DNA of 64,000 bases from Populus alba (taxonomy: Eukaryota > Streptophyta > Magnoliopsida > Malpighiales > Salicaceae). A model generated the notes under the pieces. The model had not been told where the DNA came from. It saw only the letters and a program-made list of their open reading frames with translations, and did no database searches. Where the stretch lies: the NCBI RefSeq assembly GCF_005239225.2, contig NC_133288.1:15568169-15632168 (forward strand), read 5' to 3'. Below are positions 23,000-36,347 of the stretch, piece by piece; within the stretch, counting starts at the first letter, position 1; every line of letters begins with the position of its first letter. The position numbers were made by a program, and so were the translations under genes.

Positions 23000-25900
23000 T
23001 CTGCCATTATGGATAGACCAGGCAGACTGGCACAGTTAGGGGCTAGTGGTAGTAGAGGTCGGCCTCGTGTTTAGAATGATAAGACTCAAGGAAAGGTGTT
23101 TTATGTAACACAAGAGGAGACTAGGGAAGCCCTTGATGTGGTGGCAGATACATTCGAGTTAAATTTTTTGTATGTAAATATATTATTTGATCCTAGGGCT
23201 ACACATTCCTTTATTATAAATAAACTTATAGGGTAACTGGGTAAAAATCCATGTTGGATAAAAAAAAAAAAGGCTTTGTTGTAAGTACTCTATTAGGAGA
23301 AAATGTGAATATCGATCATGTATATAAGGGGATCATGGTTGATATTAATGGGTGTGAGATGAGAGTAAACCTATTACCATTGGAGTTACGTGACTTTGAT
23401 GTCATCCTAGGTATGGATTGGTTGGGTGGGTATAGGGCTCAAATGGACTATTTTGTAAAAACAGCAACTCTCCAAGAACCAGATAGTAGGAGATTGATAT
23501 TTAGAAGAAATAGGAATGTTATTCTAAATTGTATTATCTCAGTTATGACCGCTAGAAAGATGATAAAGAAAGGGTGTGAAACCTACCTTTCTCATATTTT
23601 AGAGACAAAAAGAAAGATTTTCAATTATCAAATATTACCATAATGAGAGAATTTCAAGACATATGCTCATATGAGTTATCAAAAGTTTCACTTGAGAGAG
23701 ATGTAGAGGATAATGCTTGAAGAGGATGACACCTTATGAATTGGTTAAGTTGAAGATTTAACTATAGGAATTATTGGATAAAGGATTCATATGTTTAAGT
23801 AATTCACCCTAGGATGCTCTAGTATTAATTAGGAAGAAGAACAATGGAAATCTTAAACTATGTATAGATTATAGACAATTAAATAAGATAACGATGAAAA
23901 ATAAATATACATTTACATGGAAAAATAATTTTTTTGATCAACTTAAGGGAGTCAGGGTGCTTTCAAAGATAGACCTAAGATCAGGATACTATCAATTAAG
24001 AATAAAGGAGTTGAATATGTAAAAAATCGCATTTGGAACTCATTATAGGCATTATGAATTCCTACTAATACCATTTCGATTCACAAACACATCAACCATG
24101 TTTATGGATTTAATGAATTGGGTTTTCCAATCTACTTGGATAAGTTTGTGGTGGAGTTCATAGATGATATCTTAGTCTATTATAGTTTCTACTTGGAGTA
24201 TAAATAACATTTGAGGCAAGTGTTATTGACTTTAAGGAATCATCAATTGTATGCCAAACTGAGTAAGTGTGAGTTTTGGCTAAAGAAAGTGTTTTTTTAG
24301 GACATGTTATATAACCCAAAGGAATATTTATGGACCCTAAAAATGTTAAGGCAGTGTTGAAATGGGAAAGACCTATAAATGTGACTAAAATTCATAATTT
24401 CCTTGGATTAGAGGGATATTACAAAAAGGTTTATTTAAGGATTATCAAAAGAGACAATGTAAATAAACAAAAGAGTGAAAAGTGCTTCAAATAGTTGAAA
24501 ACATGGAACACACTTGCATCAATGTTGATACTTCCTTTAGAAACTAAAGGGTTGGTGGTCTATAATGACGCATCAAATAAGGGTTTCTGTTGTGTATTGA
24601 TGTAACACGGTAAGGTGAATGCTTATGCCTTAAGACAATTAAAAACTCACAAGGTTAAATTTCTAGTACATGATTTAAAATTAGTCATTGTAGTGTTTTC
24701 TCTAAAGGTATGAAGACAATTTTTATATAGGTCTTGAGTTCAAATTTTTATGGATCATAAGAGTTTGAGGTGTTTGATGACACAGAAGGAATTGAATATG
24801 TAACAAAGATGCTAGGTGGAATTGATCAAGGATTATGATAATATAATAGAGTATTGTTCGAGGAGGGCAAATGTTTTTACGAGTGCCTTGGGTCGTAAAA
24901 AAAAAAGGTAGTGGATGCGTAGAGAGATGATTGGGATGGAAAGGAATTACTAGAGCTGAGAAAGATTGATGCCAAAATAGATATTGGACATAAGAGTGAG
25001 GTCAACACTTAGGGATAAAGTGTTAAAAGCTCAACAAAAAGATATTGAAGTTGGTAAGATAAGAGACAAAGTGAAGTCAATAATTGAAAGTCCTTTTCAA
25101 ATCTTGAAGGATGGAATGATAATATTTGGAAAGAAAATGTACTTACCGAGAGACAAGTCATTAAAAAATATACTACTTGAAGCTCATGAGTCAAGACTCG
25201 CGACGCACCTAGGACTACTAAGATATACCATGATTTAAAAGAGTTTTATTGGTGGTCAAATATGAAAAGAAAAGTAGCTGAGTACGTGGACAAGTATAGA
25301 GTGTGCCAGTAGGTAAAAGAAGAACACAAGAAACCAACAAGGCCACTAGAACCACAACTGATACCTGAATGGAAATGGAAAAATATCACTAAGGATTTCG
25401 TGTTCGTATTACATAGAGGGAGAAGGGGTAATGATGCTAGTTGGGTCATTGTAGATCAATTGACTAAGTTTGTGCTTTTCTTCTTAATAAAGATGATGGA
25501 CTCGGTTAATAAATTAGCAAAGTTGTATGTACATGAAATAATGAGGTTACATAGGGTACTCATGTCAATTGTTTTATAATGAAACCCTAAGTTTACCTCT
25601 CATTTATGGCTAAGTGCTTAATATGCTATAGGAACAAAGTTGAATTTGAGCATAACTTTTCATCCCAGACTAATGGACAATCTAAGAGAACAATTCAAAT
25701 ATTGCTAAGAACATGTATATTTGAATTTGATGGTAATTAGGTAGATCACCTACCCTTAGTAGAGTTCACCTACAAAAACAACTACCAAGCTACAATAGGA
25801 ATGACTCCTTATAAAGATTTATATGGATTTTAGTAGTGTTGGAAAGAAGTAAGGGATAGGAAGCTAATTGGGCCAGAGTTCATACGGGTTACTTAAAAAA

Positions 25901-26036
25901 AAGATAAAAACAACAAAAGATAGAATGAAAGTTGCCCATATTAGGAAAAAGAGCTATGCAAATAACAGGAGGAGACCCCTTGAGTTTAGTAGTGGAGACA
26001 GAGTATTTTAAAAGGTTTCTCTGTGGAAACATATGC
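23000..26036 (+). pseudogene. pol: Decayed pol of the plus-strand Ty3/gypsy element
   Basis: Order of recognisable parts: FYVTQEETREALDV and LFDPRATHSFI (protease, 23100-23220; the usual Ser of DSG is Pro), and LRDFDVILGMDWLGGY (about 23385-23430). RT follows with [16 protein letters not shown] (about 23965) and FIDD in the catalytic box (about 24158). RNase H has NDASNKGFCCVL (24565-24600) and a DYDNIIEYCS region. The integrase N-terminus has H-X-H residues in LLEAHESRLATHLGLL (about 25170-25220), and the core follows with many stops. The frame ends in DRVF-KVSLWKHM at 26036, where LTR sequence begins directly. The integrase C-terminus and LTR start are missing. LFDSGATHSFI-type proteases are typical of Tekay/Reina chromoviruses; exact clade uncertain. 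Confidence 0.85.
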
Positions 26037-26150
26037 CCTTTTTTTTTCTCTTTTTGGCCAACAATTTTCTACATAAAGAGAGGGGGAGAAATTGTTGATT
26101 TTTTTTCTTCTTATTTCTTGTTATATCCATAATAAAAAAATAATAATAAA

Positions 26151-26178
26151 AAAGAAGAAGAAGAAGAAGAAGAAGAAG
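26151..26178. repeat. (AAG)n microsatellite
   Basis: Nine or so AAG units. Confidence 0.95.
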
Positions 26179-27557
26179 CAAATTAGAGTGAGTAAGGGAT
26201 AAACAAGTACTCAAACAAGGAAATTAAGTCTTTTTATTGGTTATTTTAAAGAAAACTTAAGGGCTAGGGTTTTGGAAAGGGAAGGAGAGGAAAAGTGAAG
26301 GGAGCTTTGGTTATCTTACATCCATTACTTGAGTTATCATCAAATTAAAGTAAGAAATACATCCCAAAATATTAATTACAATGAATTTGTAGTTTTGTTA
26401 ATGAATTGAAAATGTTAGGGTTATATGAGAATTAAATTTAGTTTGATTGATGAATGGATGCCATTGTGTTTGGTTAATGTTTGTAAATATGGAATATGGT
26501 TGGTTAATGATTTAATTCCAAGAATATAAGGGATAAAAATCCCTCTCTCACTACTTATAGATTTCATCCAAAAGGAAAGAAATTGAGAGATTAGGGATTT
26601 TGATGCAATTGTTTAAAATTGTATGGCATTGTAGTTATATGAATGTAAATGGATGGAAATAATGGTAGGAAATGTCAAAAGAAAGGATAAAAATCCTCCC
26701 TTTCTTTCTTTCCATAGTTTTGGCCAATGCTTGCTAAATAAAAGAGGATTTTAAAATTTTGAACTTATTAACATCGAAAGGTATGTTTAAACTAATTTGG
26801 TTGATATATTTAAGAGTTAAAAATAGGTTAGTTGTGAAGAAATAAAAAGAGAATTTTGCCCTTTATAGACATGAAATTCGGCCAACTAATTGTAAAAGAA
26901 TTGGATTTCGTAGATGAATAACAAATAATGTATTGGTTCTATTGAAACATTACCCACTATTATTTCATTTATTTAAACATTAATTCATCACAATTTCATA
27001 GATTAACCCATTCAACCTCATAACTCATACCATAACTATACACTAATACAATTAAATGAAATCTTAACACACTATATACATCAATTTAACTAAGAGGAAA
27101 GGATTTGTTACCTTTTAACTCAAAGAAAAAAGAAATGGGAAGCTTGAAATCACCATAAAATTATTTTTTTCTCCTTCCCCCTTATTTTCCTCTCAATGCC
27201 ACCCCCTTTAAGGAAAAATCCCTTGTTCTCCTTTTAAGATTTCCTTGTTCAATTCCTAGTATACTTTAATCACTAGTTCTATCTTCTTCTTCTTTTGTGA
27301 ACTGTTTTTGATGAACTTTGATAAATTTTCACTCAATTTCTTCTCCCTCTCAAGCCCTAACATGGTCGGCCAACATGGCTAATTTCCCACTCCCCACCTG
27401 TTTAAATATTTACAAGTTTTTTTCCCTTTTCATTTAAGGACTTCCTTGTTTTGTTTTAAAACTATTTGGCCCAAAAGTTTGACTTGTGCAATTTCATCCT
27501 TGTCTAATGTTAACCTCCTTAGATAATAATTTCTACTACATTAATTTCTATTATTTC

Positions 27558-27593
<36 letters not shown>
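27558..27593. repeat. (TTA)n microsatellite
   Basis: About 12 ATT/TTA units. Confidence 0.95.
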
Positions 27594-27594
<1 letters not shown>

Positions 27595-28689
27595 TAATTA
27601 TTTGTCCTGCCCTTTTTAAAAAATAAATGTAAATCAAAATACATAAATTTACCAAGGAGTTACATGAAATGATGAGAATGCATAAAGGAATAACAATAAA
27701 GGTGTTAGAAAGGGTTGAGATGGGTGTTGATTAATAAGTTAATGAAATTGGGAGGATTGTCAACAATTGTGATGAGTTGCAAAATGATGATATTGGTTAA
27801 AGTAGCTCTTAAAATGTGTCTTTGGCAACTTTATAGTGTGTATAACATGGCAAGAAATTTATTTTGAATAAAGATAAGTTAAATTGGTAATGTGTGAATG
27901 TTACGAAATTTATCGACGAAACTAGACAGTTTCATCTCTTGATCTTCCAAAGGGAATTTGAGCATGACAATAAGGGAATTTGGACTGGGTCTATCATAGA
28001 AATTATAGACTTGGATGTTATCTATCCAAAGAAGTTAACCTTGCATAACGTGGAGTTTTAAAACTCCATCTATGGGTTAAATAACCTAGAGAGGGGTCGG
28101 ACAAAACCCTACTAGACAGATGGTCATCTCCTTGATAATGGGTAATTTTAAGGGCTATAGGAGTAGAATTGGGTTCTTCTCCCTTCAATAGACATATAGC
28201 CCTGTGTCTTAGCTTTTCGAGGGATTAAGTCACACCTTAAATTGAACTATATAATGTTAGTTATGGATGAAACCCAAACCAGTGTTCGAATGAGGAATTA
28301 CGATGATTGTGATGTTTGTTTGCATCCTTATTTTAGAACTTAAGGAAAAGAATTTAATGAGAACATGAGACGTAAATTTAAGAAAAAAAGGGTAATAATG
28401 AATGAGATGATTAAAGAGAAATTTGTATAGATTTTGGATTTAGAAGAAATACACGCTCATAAGTAAAACGTGGTTATCTTATTAATGCAGGAGAAGCCAC
28501 ATGACCCAAATAGCAAACTTAGGACTACCAGTTAAGCTTTAATAATAGGTAGGTGCTTAACACCTATGCTTTCTATTTTCTTCTATTTTAAATTGTTCGG
28601 CATGTTAATGCTTTGAACTTGGTAGTCTAAGTACATGATGTTAATAAGAAAAATTAAAAAAAAAAAAAAAGGATCTATATGAATGGTAG

Positions 28690-29210
28690 TTTGAGATGAC
28701 ATTGATTAGCTATCTAAGTTTGGATAACTAATGGTATCAATAGGGTTCCATAGGTGCTAAAATTTTTTAAATTGATTAGTCAATCACAAGTAATTAGGTG
28801 ACTAATGATGTCAGTAAAGATTATTAACATTGGCATGGTTACTCCTGGTTAAGGAAAAAGATAAGTTGATTAACTATTTCAGGGTATGAATAGTTAATGA
28901 TATCAATGGACTGCATTGGTATCCACAATCATTTCTAGTGTTATTAGATGCTTTGGGTAATGAGGCTAATGATATCAAAGGTTCTTAACATTCGCAACTT
29001 TAATACTAGATAAGGATAAGAATTGATTAACTATTTCAGGGTAGGAATACTTAATGATATCAATAGGTTGTATTGGTATTGGCACTTGAATGGAATTGAT
29101 TAGTCTAACCCGGTATTGGGATACTAATGATATTAATGAGATTTATTAGTATCAGCAATTACCTTCCGAAAAATGGGAGATAAAGCATTGATTAGTTATT
29201 TTGAAAGAAT
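28690..29210. repeat. Tandem array, about 80-bp unit, seven degenerate copies
   Basis: ATTGATTAG/ATTAACTA starts recur near 28693, 28773, 28866, 28945, 29025, 29097 and 29192, each followed by a CTAATGATATCAATGG-like segment. The 28866 and 29025 units are the most similar pair, which suggests a 160-bp higher-order unit. Confidence 0.7.
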
Positions 29211-30779
29211 ATGATAAGCTAAATATACCAAGAGGAGAATATCTTGGTATTAAGTGAGAATTAATTAATAAGGAGATGGTGTTTAAAACCATTGAGTTGA
29301 GTTGAGATTTCCAAGATTAAATTATTCTCGAGAAATAGTTAAGGATATTAGACAGATATTGGTAATAGATGGAAAATATATGTTGTAAAAGAGGTTTATA
29401 ACTAAATTTATGTATCAAAGAAATGACATGGAAATTATTCATTGTTGTTATTATTGTTTGTTACTACTTTTTATTTATATGCATATGTTAATTTCTATTT
29501 TCAGGTCTATCAAGGTAACGTCAGGAGTGATATTAGTTTAGTCACCTTTTGCTTTTGGACATGTAATTATTTTATAAATTAAGAGACTTATCTCTTAAAA
29601 CTTGTAATATAATGTTGACCTGTAAATTTGGATGTATGACTTTAATCTAATGTATGTAATTCTAAGTACTTGTTTAACCATGCATATTTATAGTTGAAAT
29701 CGAATCCTTCACTTGAATTACATTATATGATATTATGCAAGATATAGTTCATGTGATGATATTATGTAATAATGAATTATGTGTTATTATTTTGTGAACT
29801 TGAATTGTGTGATGTTATTGAATAAGGTGTATTGTATTAATGAGGATGAGTTGGGTTAGGATCCAGTATGAAATGGATTGGGTTATGAAAAAAAAATTAA
29901 AAAGTGTAATATGATTTTGTTGATAACTCCACTAAAAATTTTCTACTAAAATTTCAGTGGAACTTGTATAAGAAAAATTAATGAAATTTTCTTTTACCTA
30001 TTGTGTGTTTTCCTGGAAATTAGGACTATTATAATAAGTCAGAAAAATTCAAATGATTGGTAATAGAATAAAAGTGTGGTTTAGGCTAGAGATGACCTTA
30101 GTACGTTCACAGAACTAAGATATTATGGCATCGATTTACAAAGATAAAGGTATAGTAAGAGAAATTGTTTGATAAACGAGGATTATGAACAACACACCAC
30201 ATAGAATATAAATATTAAATTATCATTGAGTGTGAAGCTAATTATGCCTAAGGCTCCGTTTGTTTGCAGGAAAGTTGGTTCCTTTTGGAAAGTGAATTCC
30301 GGAAAAGTATTTTTCGATAGTTGGCAGTATTATGGAAAATGAACTGGAAAACATTTTCCAGTGTTTGTTTATGTTATGGAAAAATGAAACTGGAAAATAA
30401 TTATTAATGAATTAATATTTTTTTAAATTTTATCTAATATATATAAAATATTTAATCACTTACAATAAAGTTTTTTTTAAAAAAAAAAAAGCTTAAAATA
30501 AGTTTTTCTTTTTTCATATGAAGAAAGCCAAATTAGTTTATGGTAAGAGTTATATATTTTGGGTTTTTTTTTTGGTATGAAGAATAATTATATAATGAAT
30601 TCTATTTCCCGTAACAAACAATACAATTATTTATTAATGAATTCTGTATAAAAATATTAAGGACTCAAGTTTCTACCAAAAATCATTTCATTTTTTAACT
30701 GTGGTATATCATTCATCATCAACGCACATAATATTTCATTGTCTAATATTTTCTACCCATATCAATTCTTGAAACAATT

Positions 30780-31130
30780 ATTGTCTGCAGCATCATCAGT
30801 CGTTCACTAATGCCTTCTAATTAATTAATACCCGGCTTAACCACTATCGGTTCTCAATTACTGTGCATCATCATCAGCTATTCAGTAATGCCTTCTAAAT
30901 TAATAATTACCCAGGCTTTATAACCAAATAAGGAACCACTGATTCTACCCAAACCACTCTACTGTGCAGCATCATCTACCATTCAGTAATGCCTTAATTA
31001 ATTAATACCCGGCTTATAACTAATGATAAAACAATCTACTGTGTAGCAAAACAATTCTACCGAAATCAATTCCTCCTGATGAACCATGCCTATTTCTATT
31101 TTCTACCCAAAACAATCTACTGTGCAGCAT
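30780..31130. repeat. Degenerate repeats inside the DNA-transposon-like block
   Basis: GTGCAGCATCATC, TTCAGTAATGCCTTCTAATT and AATACCCGGCTTATAACC recur three to four times with spacing of about 90-105 bp. TACCCGGCTTATAACCACTA appears again near 31783. Confidence 0.65.
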
Positions 31131-31888
31131 CAATCAACATCAACCGGGCCTCTTCACAGTCAAAAGAATTCTACCGAAATCAATTCCCCCTTTCATCATC
31201 AACACAACATCATCAACGCATTTGCAATCATCAACACACACACATCACTGCCAACAAAAGCACAAGGAAATGCACAAAACACATAAAACGCATATCAGCA
31301 ACAGAAAAGGAAAATCACATCGGGTGGGGAAACAGAGCATGGGTTTTCAATTTCTAGGAAAAATGGGTACCGATTTGCTGTGTATGGGTTGCTGTGTATA
31401 GGTTTGCAGTGTTTGGTTTATGGGAAAAATGCAGGGGTTGTTGTTTTCTATGGATGGGTTGCCTAGCGAAGAGATTGGGAAGGAAACGGATCCAAAGGGC
31501 GCCTTCGGCTTGAGAAAAGAATGGTGATTCGTTGTTGTGACAGTGGTAATTCTTTCCTGTGATAGCAACAATGGCGAAAGGAAATAATTTTGCCGTGTAT
31601 GTGTATGGGTTTGTGTTTGGTTTCTGGGTTCAATTTTGGGTTTGATGTGTTTGATTTTTCCAAGGGGTTGGGTTTGTTGTGGTTTGAATGGGTTGCCTTC
31701 CATGGGTTTTCGGTTTACAGAGCATGGGAGCTTTTGGTTGCAGTGAAATTAACAGAGAATGGGAGCTTATGGTTGCAGTGAAATACCCGGCTTATAACCA
31801 CTAACAGAGCATTGTTGCAGTGATAAATAAACAGAGAATGAGAGCATGGTTTTGTTAGGACAGAGAGACTTTTTGTTAATAAAGAAAA

Positions 31889-31930
31889 GGAAAGTGTTTT
31901 CCTTAGAATAAAGGAAGGAAAACACTTTCC
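31889..31930. repeat. 16-bp perfect inverted repeat, 10-nt loop
   Basis: GGAAAGTGTTTTCCTT at 31889-31904 is the exact reverse complement of 31915-31930. It lies in the right subterminal part of the TIR block, where such foldbacks are common. Confidence 0.85.
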
Positions 31931-32065
31931 TGCTCTCACGTTTTATTTTTTATGTTGACTGGAATTAAATTTTCTTTGACCGATTTTCCTTGTGCTTGCC
32001 AAACATGAAAAAGTTGGGAAAATGGTTTCTAGAAAAAAAGAATCCCTGGAAACAAACAAGGCATA

Positions 32066-34826
32066 ATATAAAACAAATTTTCAGGTACTTCACAGCACCA
32101 AGCCGAGAAGTTAGATTTAATATTATGTATCTTTTCCTAACCAATCGATGTAATTAGAAGAGTGAATATTTTTTTGTAATATAATTTTGCATCCAAATTG
32201 TGTATACTTACCTAACTTAATTAGGGATAATTTATTTAAGATAATTATCTCCTTTAAATATGTTTATAATTTTGATGTACACTTTTTTCTTATAAAGTTA
32301 CTTTTTTAAACCCAAACCGCAAAAAATATCACAATATCAAAAACACATGAAAGCTTCAAAGTTAAGTTCCACTAAATATTACACTTAAAATTTTCTGATT
32401 CTAAAATTAATGCAACTATAACATAATTAATCAAACATCCTTTTAACAATCTAGATAGTGACATATGAGCGTGACATCTTTTTTTATTTGATATTAATTG
32501 AAGAGAAAAATTAGATTAGCTTATATTTTAATAAAAAAAAAATTCTTAATGATGTTAAAGCTACATCCTCATATTAAATTCAAATTACTTTAAATACAAA
32601 ATGTTAAGAATGTTGTAGACATAATTTTAAGTACTTAAAATTAAACAAGCACATGTGTATAAATATATGGTTTTATTAAATATATGACCAGGTGCAATAT
32701 CTATCTATAATATTATTTCAAAAGAATAGGACAATTATTTGATTATTCTCTTGGATTTGATATTTGGTGATTTGATTTATTTGTGAAATCAAGCCAAGAT
32801 TTGTGTTTTGCAAGAGCTCGAATATAAACATGTATTGCGAAGTGAAATTTGGTGATTTGAAACTTTAAAAAGTACCTTTGATTTTTTTCTTTAAAATGTT
32901 GTTAAATAATTCTTATGGGCTATTTAGGCTTGATCAAATAAAGTTTGGTTCTTTATAGACTTCAAGTGTAGACGAAGAAGGTTTGGAACTTTTGTGAGAG
33001 CTTTTGTATTTGAAAAGCTTGTCTTGAAAAAAAATTTATCTTCAAGAATTCTTTTGTTTTTTTTTTCTCTAGGTTAAGCCCATCTAATTATATATATTTT
33101 GTAGGCTTTCAAGTCCTTTTCCATTAGCACATGGTATGATTTTTATTAATTGATCTATATTGATGAGATATTGTATTTATGATAAGATATCTTAAATATC
33201 TCATTCAAAATATCAATATTTTATTGTCAAAGAAATATATGAAGGTTTATTTATTTTTCATGTTATTTATTTTTATTTTATTTTATTTTATTTTTAATTT
33301 AAAAATAAAATAAAAATACCACAAAGTGAAATTTAATTGGTAAATTTTTTTTTTCTACAAGTGTAATAAAATATTTTTAATTGACACAACAATTAAAATT
33401 ATTATTCTTATTATGAGTATGACATGTATAATTGACGTATCGGATCACGAGAAAACAAAATTACGAGCACAAATGGAAACTTAGGCACGATAAGAGACAT
33501 GATATGCTGTTCCACTCGTGCACAGTTTTCCATGCATTAATTAATTGAACTTGAGCTAATACAAACCCACTGATTTCACCTCAATCTAGAAAAAATCAAA
33601 CCACCATAGAAGTGTCAGTTCGTTATTGGCACACAAATTACACTAAAATTTGTGGTTTTCTTTCTCAACTTGTTTCAAAAAATTGAAGGACTCGAATAAT
33701 GTTGTCGAGCAAATTCGTCATAGATTCATCGATAATGTAGGCGAATTTTGTGATATAGTAGTTGCAAATGAGATTAGAAAAATATAGATATAGATTCTAA
33801 TATAAAGTCCAGACTTAATAATTTTTTTCTTTTATATCAATTCAATAAAAACATTATAATTTTTGAAATCTGACCCTACTTATGGGTTGATTTGAAATCT
33901 GGCTAATCTGAAACTAGAATCAGACTGAGTTTAAAAAAAATAGAGAAAAAAAACATCAAGAATAACCCGGCTGACCTGATAGGTTGACTCGGCGACCTAG
34001 TTAACCCAACAAAACTCGATTGCAACCTATTAACATTTTTTTTACTAAAACACGTTTTGATTTAAAAAATTAAATTAATTTAGATAACCTAATTAAAACT
34101 CAAAAATCAAGCCTTAAACCGGGCTTTATTTAAAAATTATGGAAAGCATGCCCCAAAATAGAAATTTGTGTCCAAAAACCTTATACAAACTGGGTAAGCA
34201 AAACCAACTGTAAAAACTTCCACAACAGTTAAGAGTTTGGGCCCCTTAGAAGAAGGAAAAAACAGACGCTGCAGAAGATGGACTCTTTTTTCTTCTTTTT
34301 TTTCGTGATGGGACATGCCATGTTGCCTTGGCAATGATTCATCGAGGCCATTAGTGCTTAACCCACTCATGCCCACCATCCCACCGAAACTCTAATTAAT
34401 CTCCAATTTCTTTGCCCCACCACCACCACCACCACCTTCCTGTAATCTGGATATCCTCCTCTAGTTTTCTTCCTCCTCTAGTTTTCTTTTCATCAAGATT
34501 TTTATGGACTTTAATAATTCGCTAAGTGGTGCATGGAGAGCTTACAAGGTTAGATTTTCTTATAAAGTCGAATGTTCTTTTTGTATGTTCCATAGCACAC
34601 TGCTAACAATTTTAGCCCAAGTTTTGTGCCCGTTTAAGTTACGGAATCCTGTAGCTCATTGAAATTAATTGTAATACCCTAACCCAAATATTTTGGGAAA
34701 TTTATATATAATTTTATTTTTGACTAAGTAGAAAAAAAAAAAATAACCCCATGTAATTCTATATCCATATAAGAAAATGAAACTTTATAGCCTATTCACC
34801 CTAGTTTTACAGACTTCATGATAGTT
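32066..34826. other. Intergenic, no gene recognised
   Basis: AT-rich sequence with no convincing frame. A CACC microsatellite-like run and a short start (ATGGACTTTAATAATTCGC at 34504, followed after 15 codons by a GT donor-like site) could be a first exon, but nothing downstream supports it. Sequence near 33960-34020 resembles a dispersed AT/GACTCGG-type plant repeat. Confidence 0.3.
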
Positions 34827-35204
34827 GTCGCATCCTCGCGGTGGAGCACGACGTCACAGCGACCCATGATTGATTTCGGGGTTTTTTTTTGGTATTGGTG
34901 TTGGTGTTTTTTAATCCCATTAGTTTTCCTAGGTTTGATACAAGCTAAATTTATTAAGATAAAAATCTAAGGAGATTCCATGTGCTTTAACACTCATTTT
35001 TCCCTTAGTATTTAAAGAGTTTGCGACTCATAAATCGCAAGGAGGAGGGACAAAAAATTAGAAATCTAGGGTTCTTTTAAAGCCTATTTTTGCCTTAGTA
35101 TTTTATACTCTCACGGCTCGTAAACCGTGAAATAAAAAAATTGAAATGTCCTTGATTATAATCAAGGCTTCTTTCAAGGATGTGTGATGACTTATTATTC
35201 CTAT

Positions 35205-35350
35205 AAAATTATTTTGGATATTTACCACTTAGGATTTCTTTATCCAAATATTAATTGTGAATAATAACAAGTTATCCCCAATAATATTTTGGATATTCAT
35301 CTTTGGGATTTCTTTATCCAAACATTAACGGTGAATAATAGATGAATTCC
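35205..35350. repeat. Tandem duplication, about 73-bp unit, two copies
   Basis: TTTTGGATATT, GGATTTCTTTATCCAAA and GTGAATAATA occur twice in the same order. Confidence 0.75.
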
Positions 35351-35750
35351 CCCTAAAATAAGATTTTTTTTATTTTTTTAGAATATTGGTTAATATCCTT
35401 TGAAGTTTTACAAACATGTTGTAAAATCCAAAAATGCAAGAAAATAATTTTTGTTGTGTTTAAGAAATCCATGCAAAAACACATTTTTGAACTTCCAATG
35501 TTTTCTGCATAAAAAAGAGGGTTCAAAACATGTTAGGGTATTGGTCATATGCAACACACAAGAAAATGTATTTTTGCATATACGTATATTTGTCACAGTG
35601 CGTCGAAAACCGGGTATTCTAAATACAAGATTGATATTTTTTTACAACATAAAAAAAATTCAAACCTTAAAATAAAAATACCAGAAAATCATAAATCTCT
35701 TTCTCTTTCTTTTATTTTTTTTTAAGAAAAGAAAAAAAGAAAACAGTAGG

Positions 35751-35790
35751 TCCGGTCGGGTCACTTGCCCAAGCAAGTGACCCGACTGGA
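35751..35790. repeat. 18-bp inverted repeat with 4-nt loop
   Basis: Arms 35751-35768 and 35773-35790 pair with one mismatch around the loop CCAA; core GGGTCACTTGC/GCAAGTGACCC. GC-rich compared with surroundings, so a stable hairpin. Confidence 0.85.
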
Positions 35791-35832
35791 CACAAAAGGA
35801 GTGTAGTCCTCTCAAAGAATGGCGAGCTACTG

Positions 35833-35856
35833 TTCAAGTGAATTAATTCACTTGAA
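35833..35856. repeat. Perfect 24-bp palindrome
   Basis: Centred on AATTAATT with arms TTCAAGTG/CACTTGAA; extends to 32 bp (35829-35860) with one mismatched pair. Confidence 0.9.
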
Positions 35857-36347
35857 TAGTACAAATACAAAATAAAACAAATACAAAGAGACCATGCTAA
35901 CAATGCAAACACAAAGAAAAACAAAGCATGTAAAGAGGAGAAGAGAGCAGACCTGGAGGCGGAAGCGAAGAAGCTGCAGCGACATTAAAAGCATGATGCT
36001 TGATCGGTACGTCTTCGTTTGTTTCAAACCTTTTCCTTCTGTTCTGTATTTGCGTCTATTTCTTTTTTCTCTCCTCTGCGTCTTCGTCACTCTTTCTCTA
36101 CTGGTTGCTGCACTCTCTTCTTCCCTATTCTGCAGATTCTATATGCAGAAAAATGGAGTAAAGACCGAAAGGCAGTCCCTACTTGTTTCTTGTTTCTCTT
36201 CTCCTTTTTTCATTTTTTCTTCTTCTTCTTTCTCTTCTACTACCTGCCTTCCCGATCTCACAATAATGTAAGAATGAAGGAAAGAAACTCCCTCTGTTCT
36301 CTGCATTTTCTTTCTCACTTACAGCCTACCTCTCTTGCGTTAGATAT

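Larger units (their letters stand above)
26037..29900 (+). repeat. Long 3' LTR-like region (LTR-E) of the decayed gypsy element
   Basis: Starts inside the LTR at the promoter region shared with 19991-20392, contains the block shared with 2400-4865 in inverse orientation (about 26400-26960), a tandem array (28690-29210) and an LTR tail-like segment (TCAGGTCTATCAAGGTAACG at about 29500). No coding capacity over 3.8 kb. The exact 3' end was not found. Confidence 0.55.
30257..32065. mobile_element. Non-autonomous DNA transposon-like block with terminal inverted repeats
   Basis: The left end reads GGCTCCGTTTGTTTGCAGG and the right end, reversed, reads TGCCTTGTTTGTTTCCAGG, followed on both sides by GGAAAA/TTTTCC-rich subterminal sequence. 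This is the usual look of plant hAT-like non-autonomous elements. No transposase frame is present; open frames at 31079-31939 are low-complexity. I could not find a clear 8-bp target duplication, so the outer boundaries may be off by some bases. Confidence 0.55.

Noticed and set aside
31079..31939. Cluster of short frames on both strands
   Set aside because: Lie within the TIR block, low-complexity His/Asn/Thr-rich, no family resemblance.
34504..34560. First exon of a host gene (start codon, 15 codons, GT site)
   Set aside because: No downstream exon or homology supports it.
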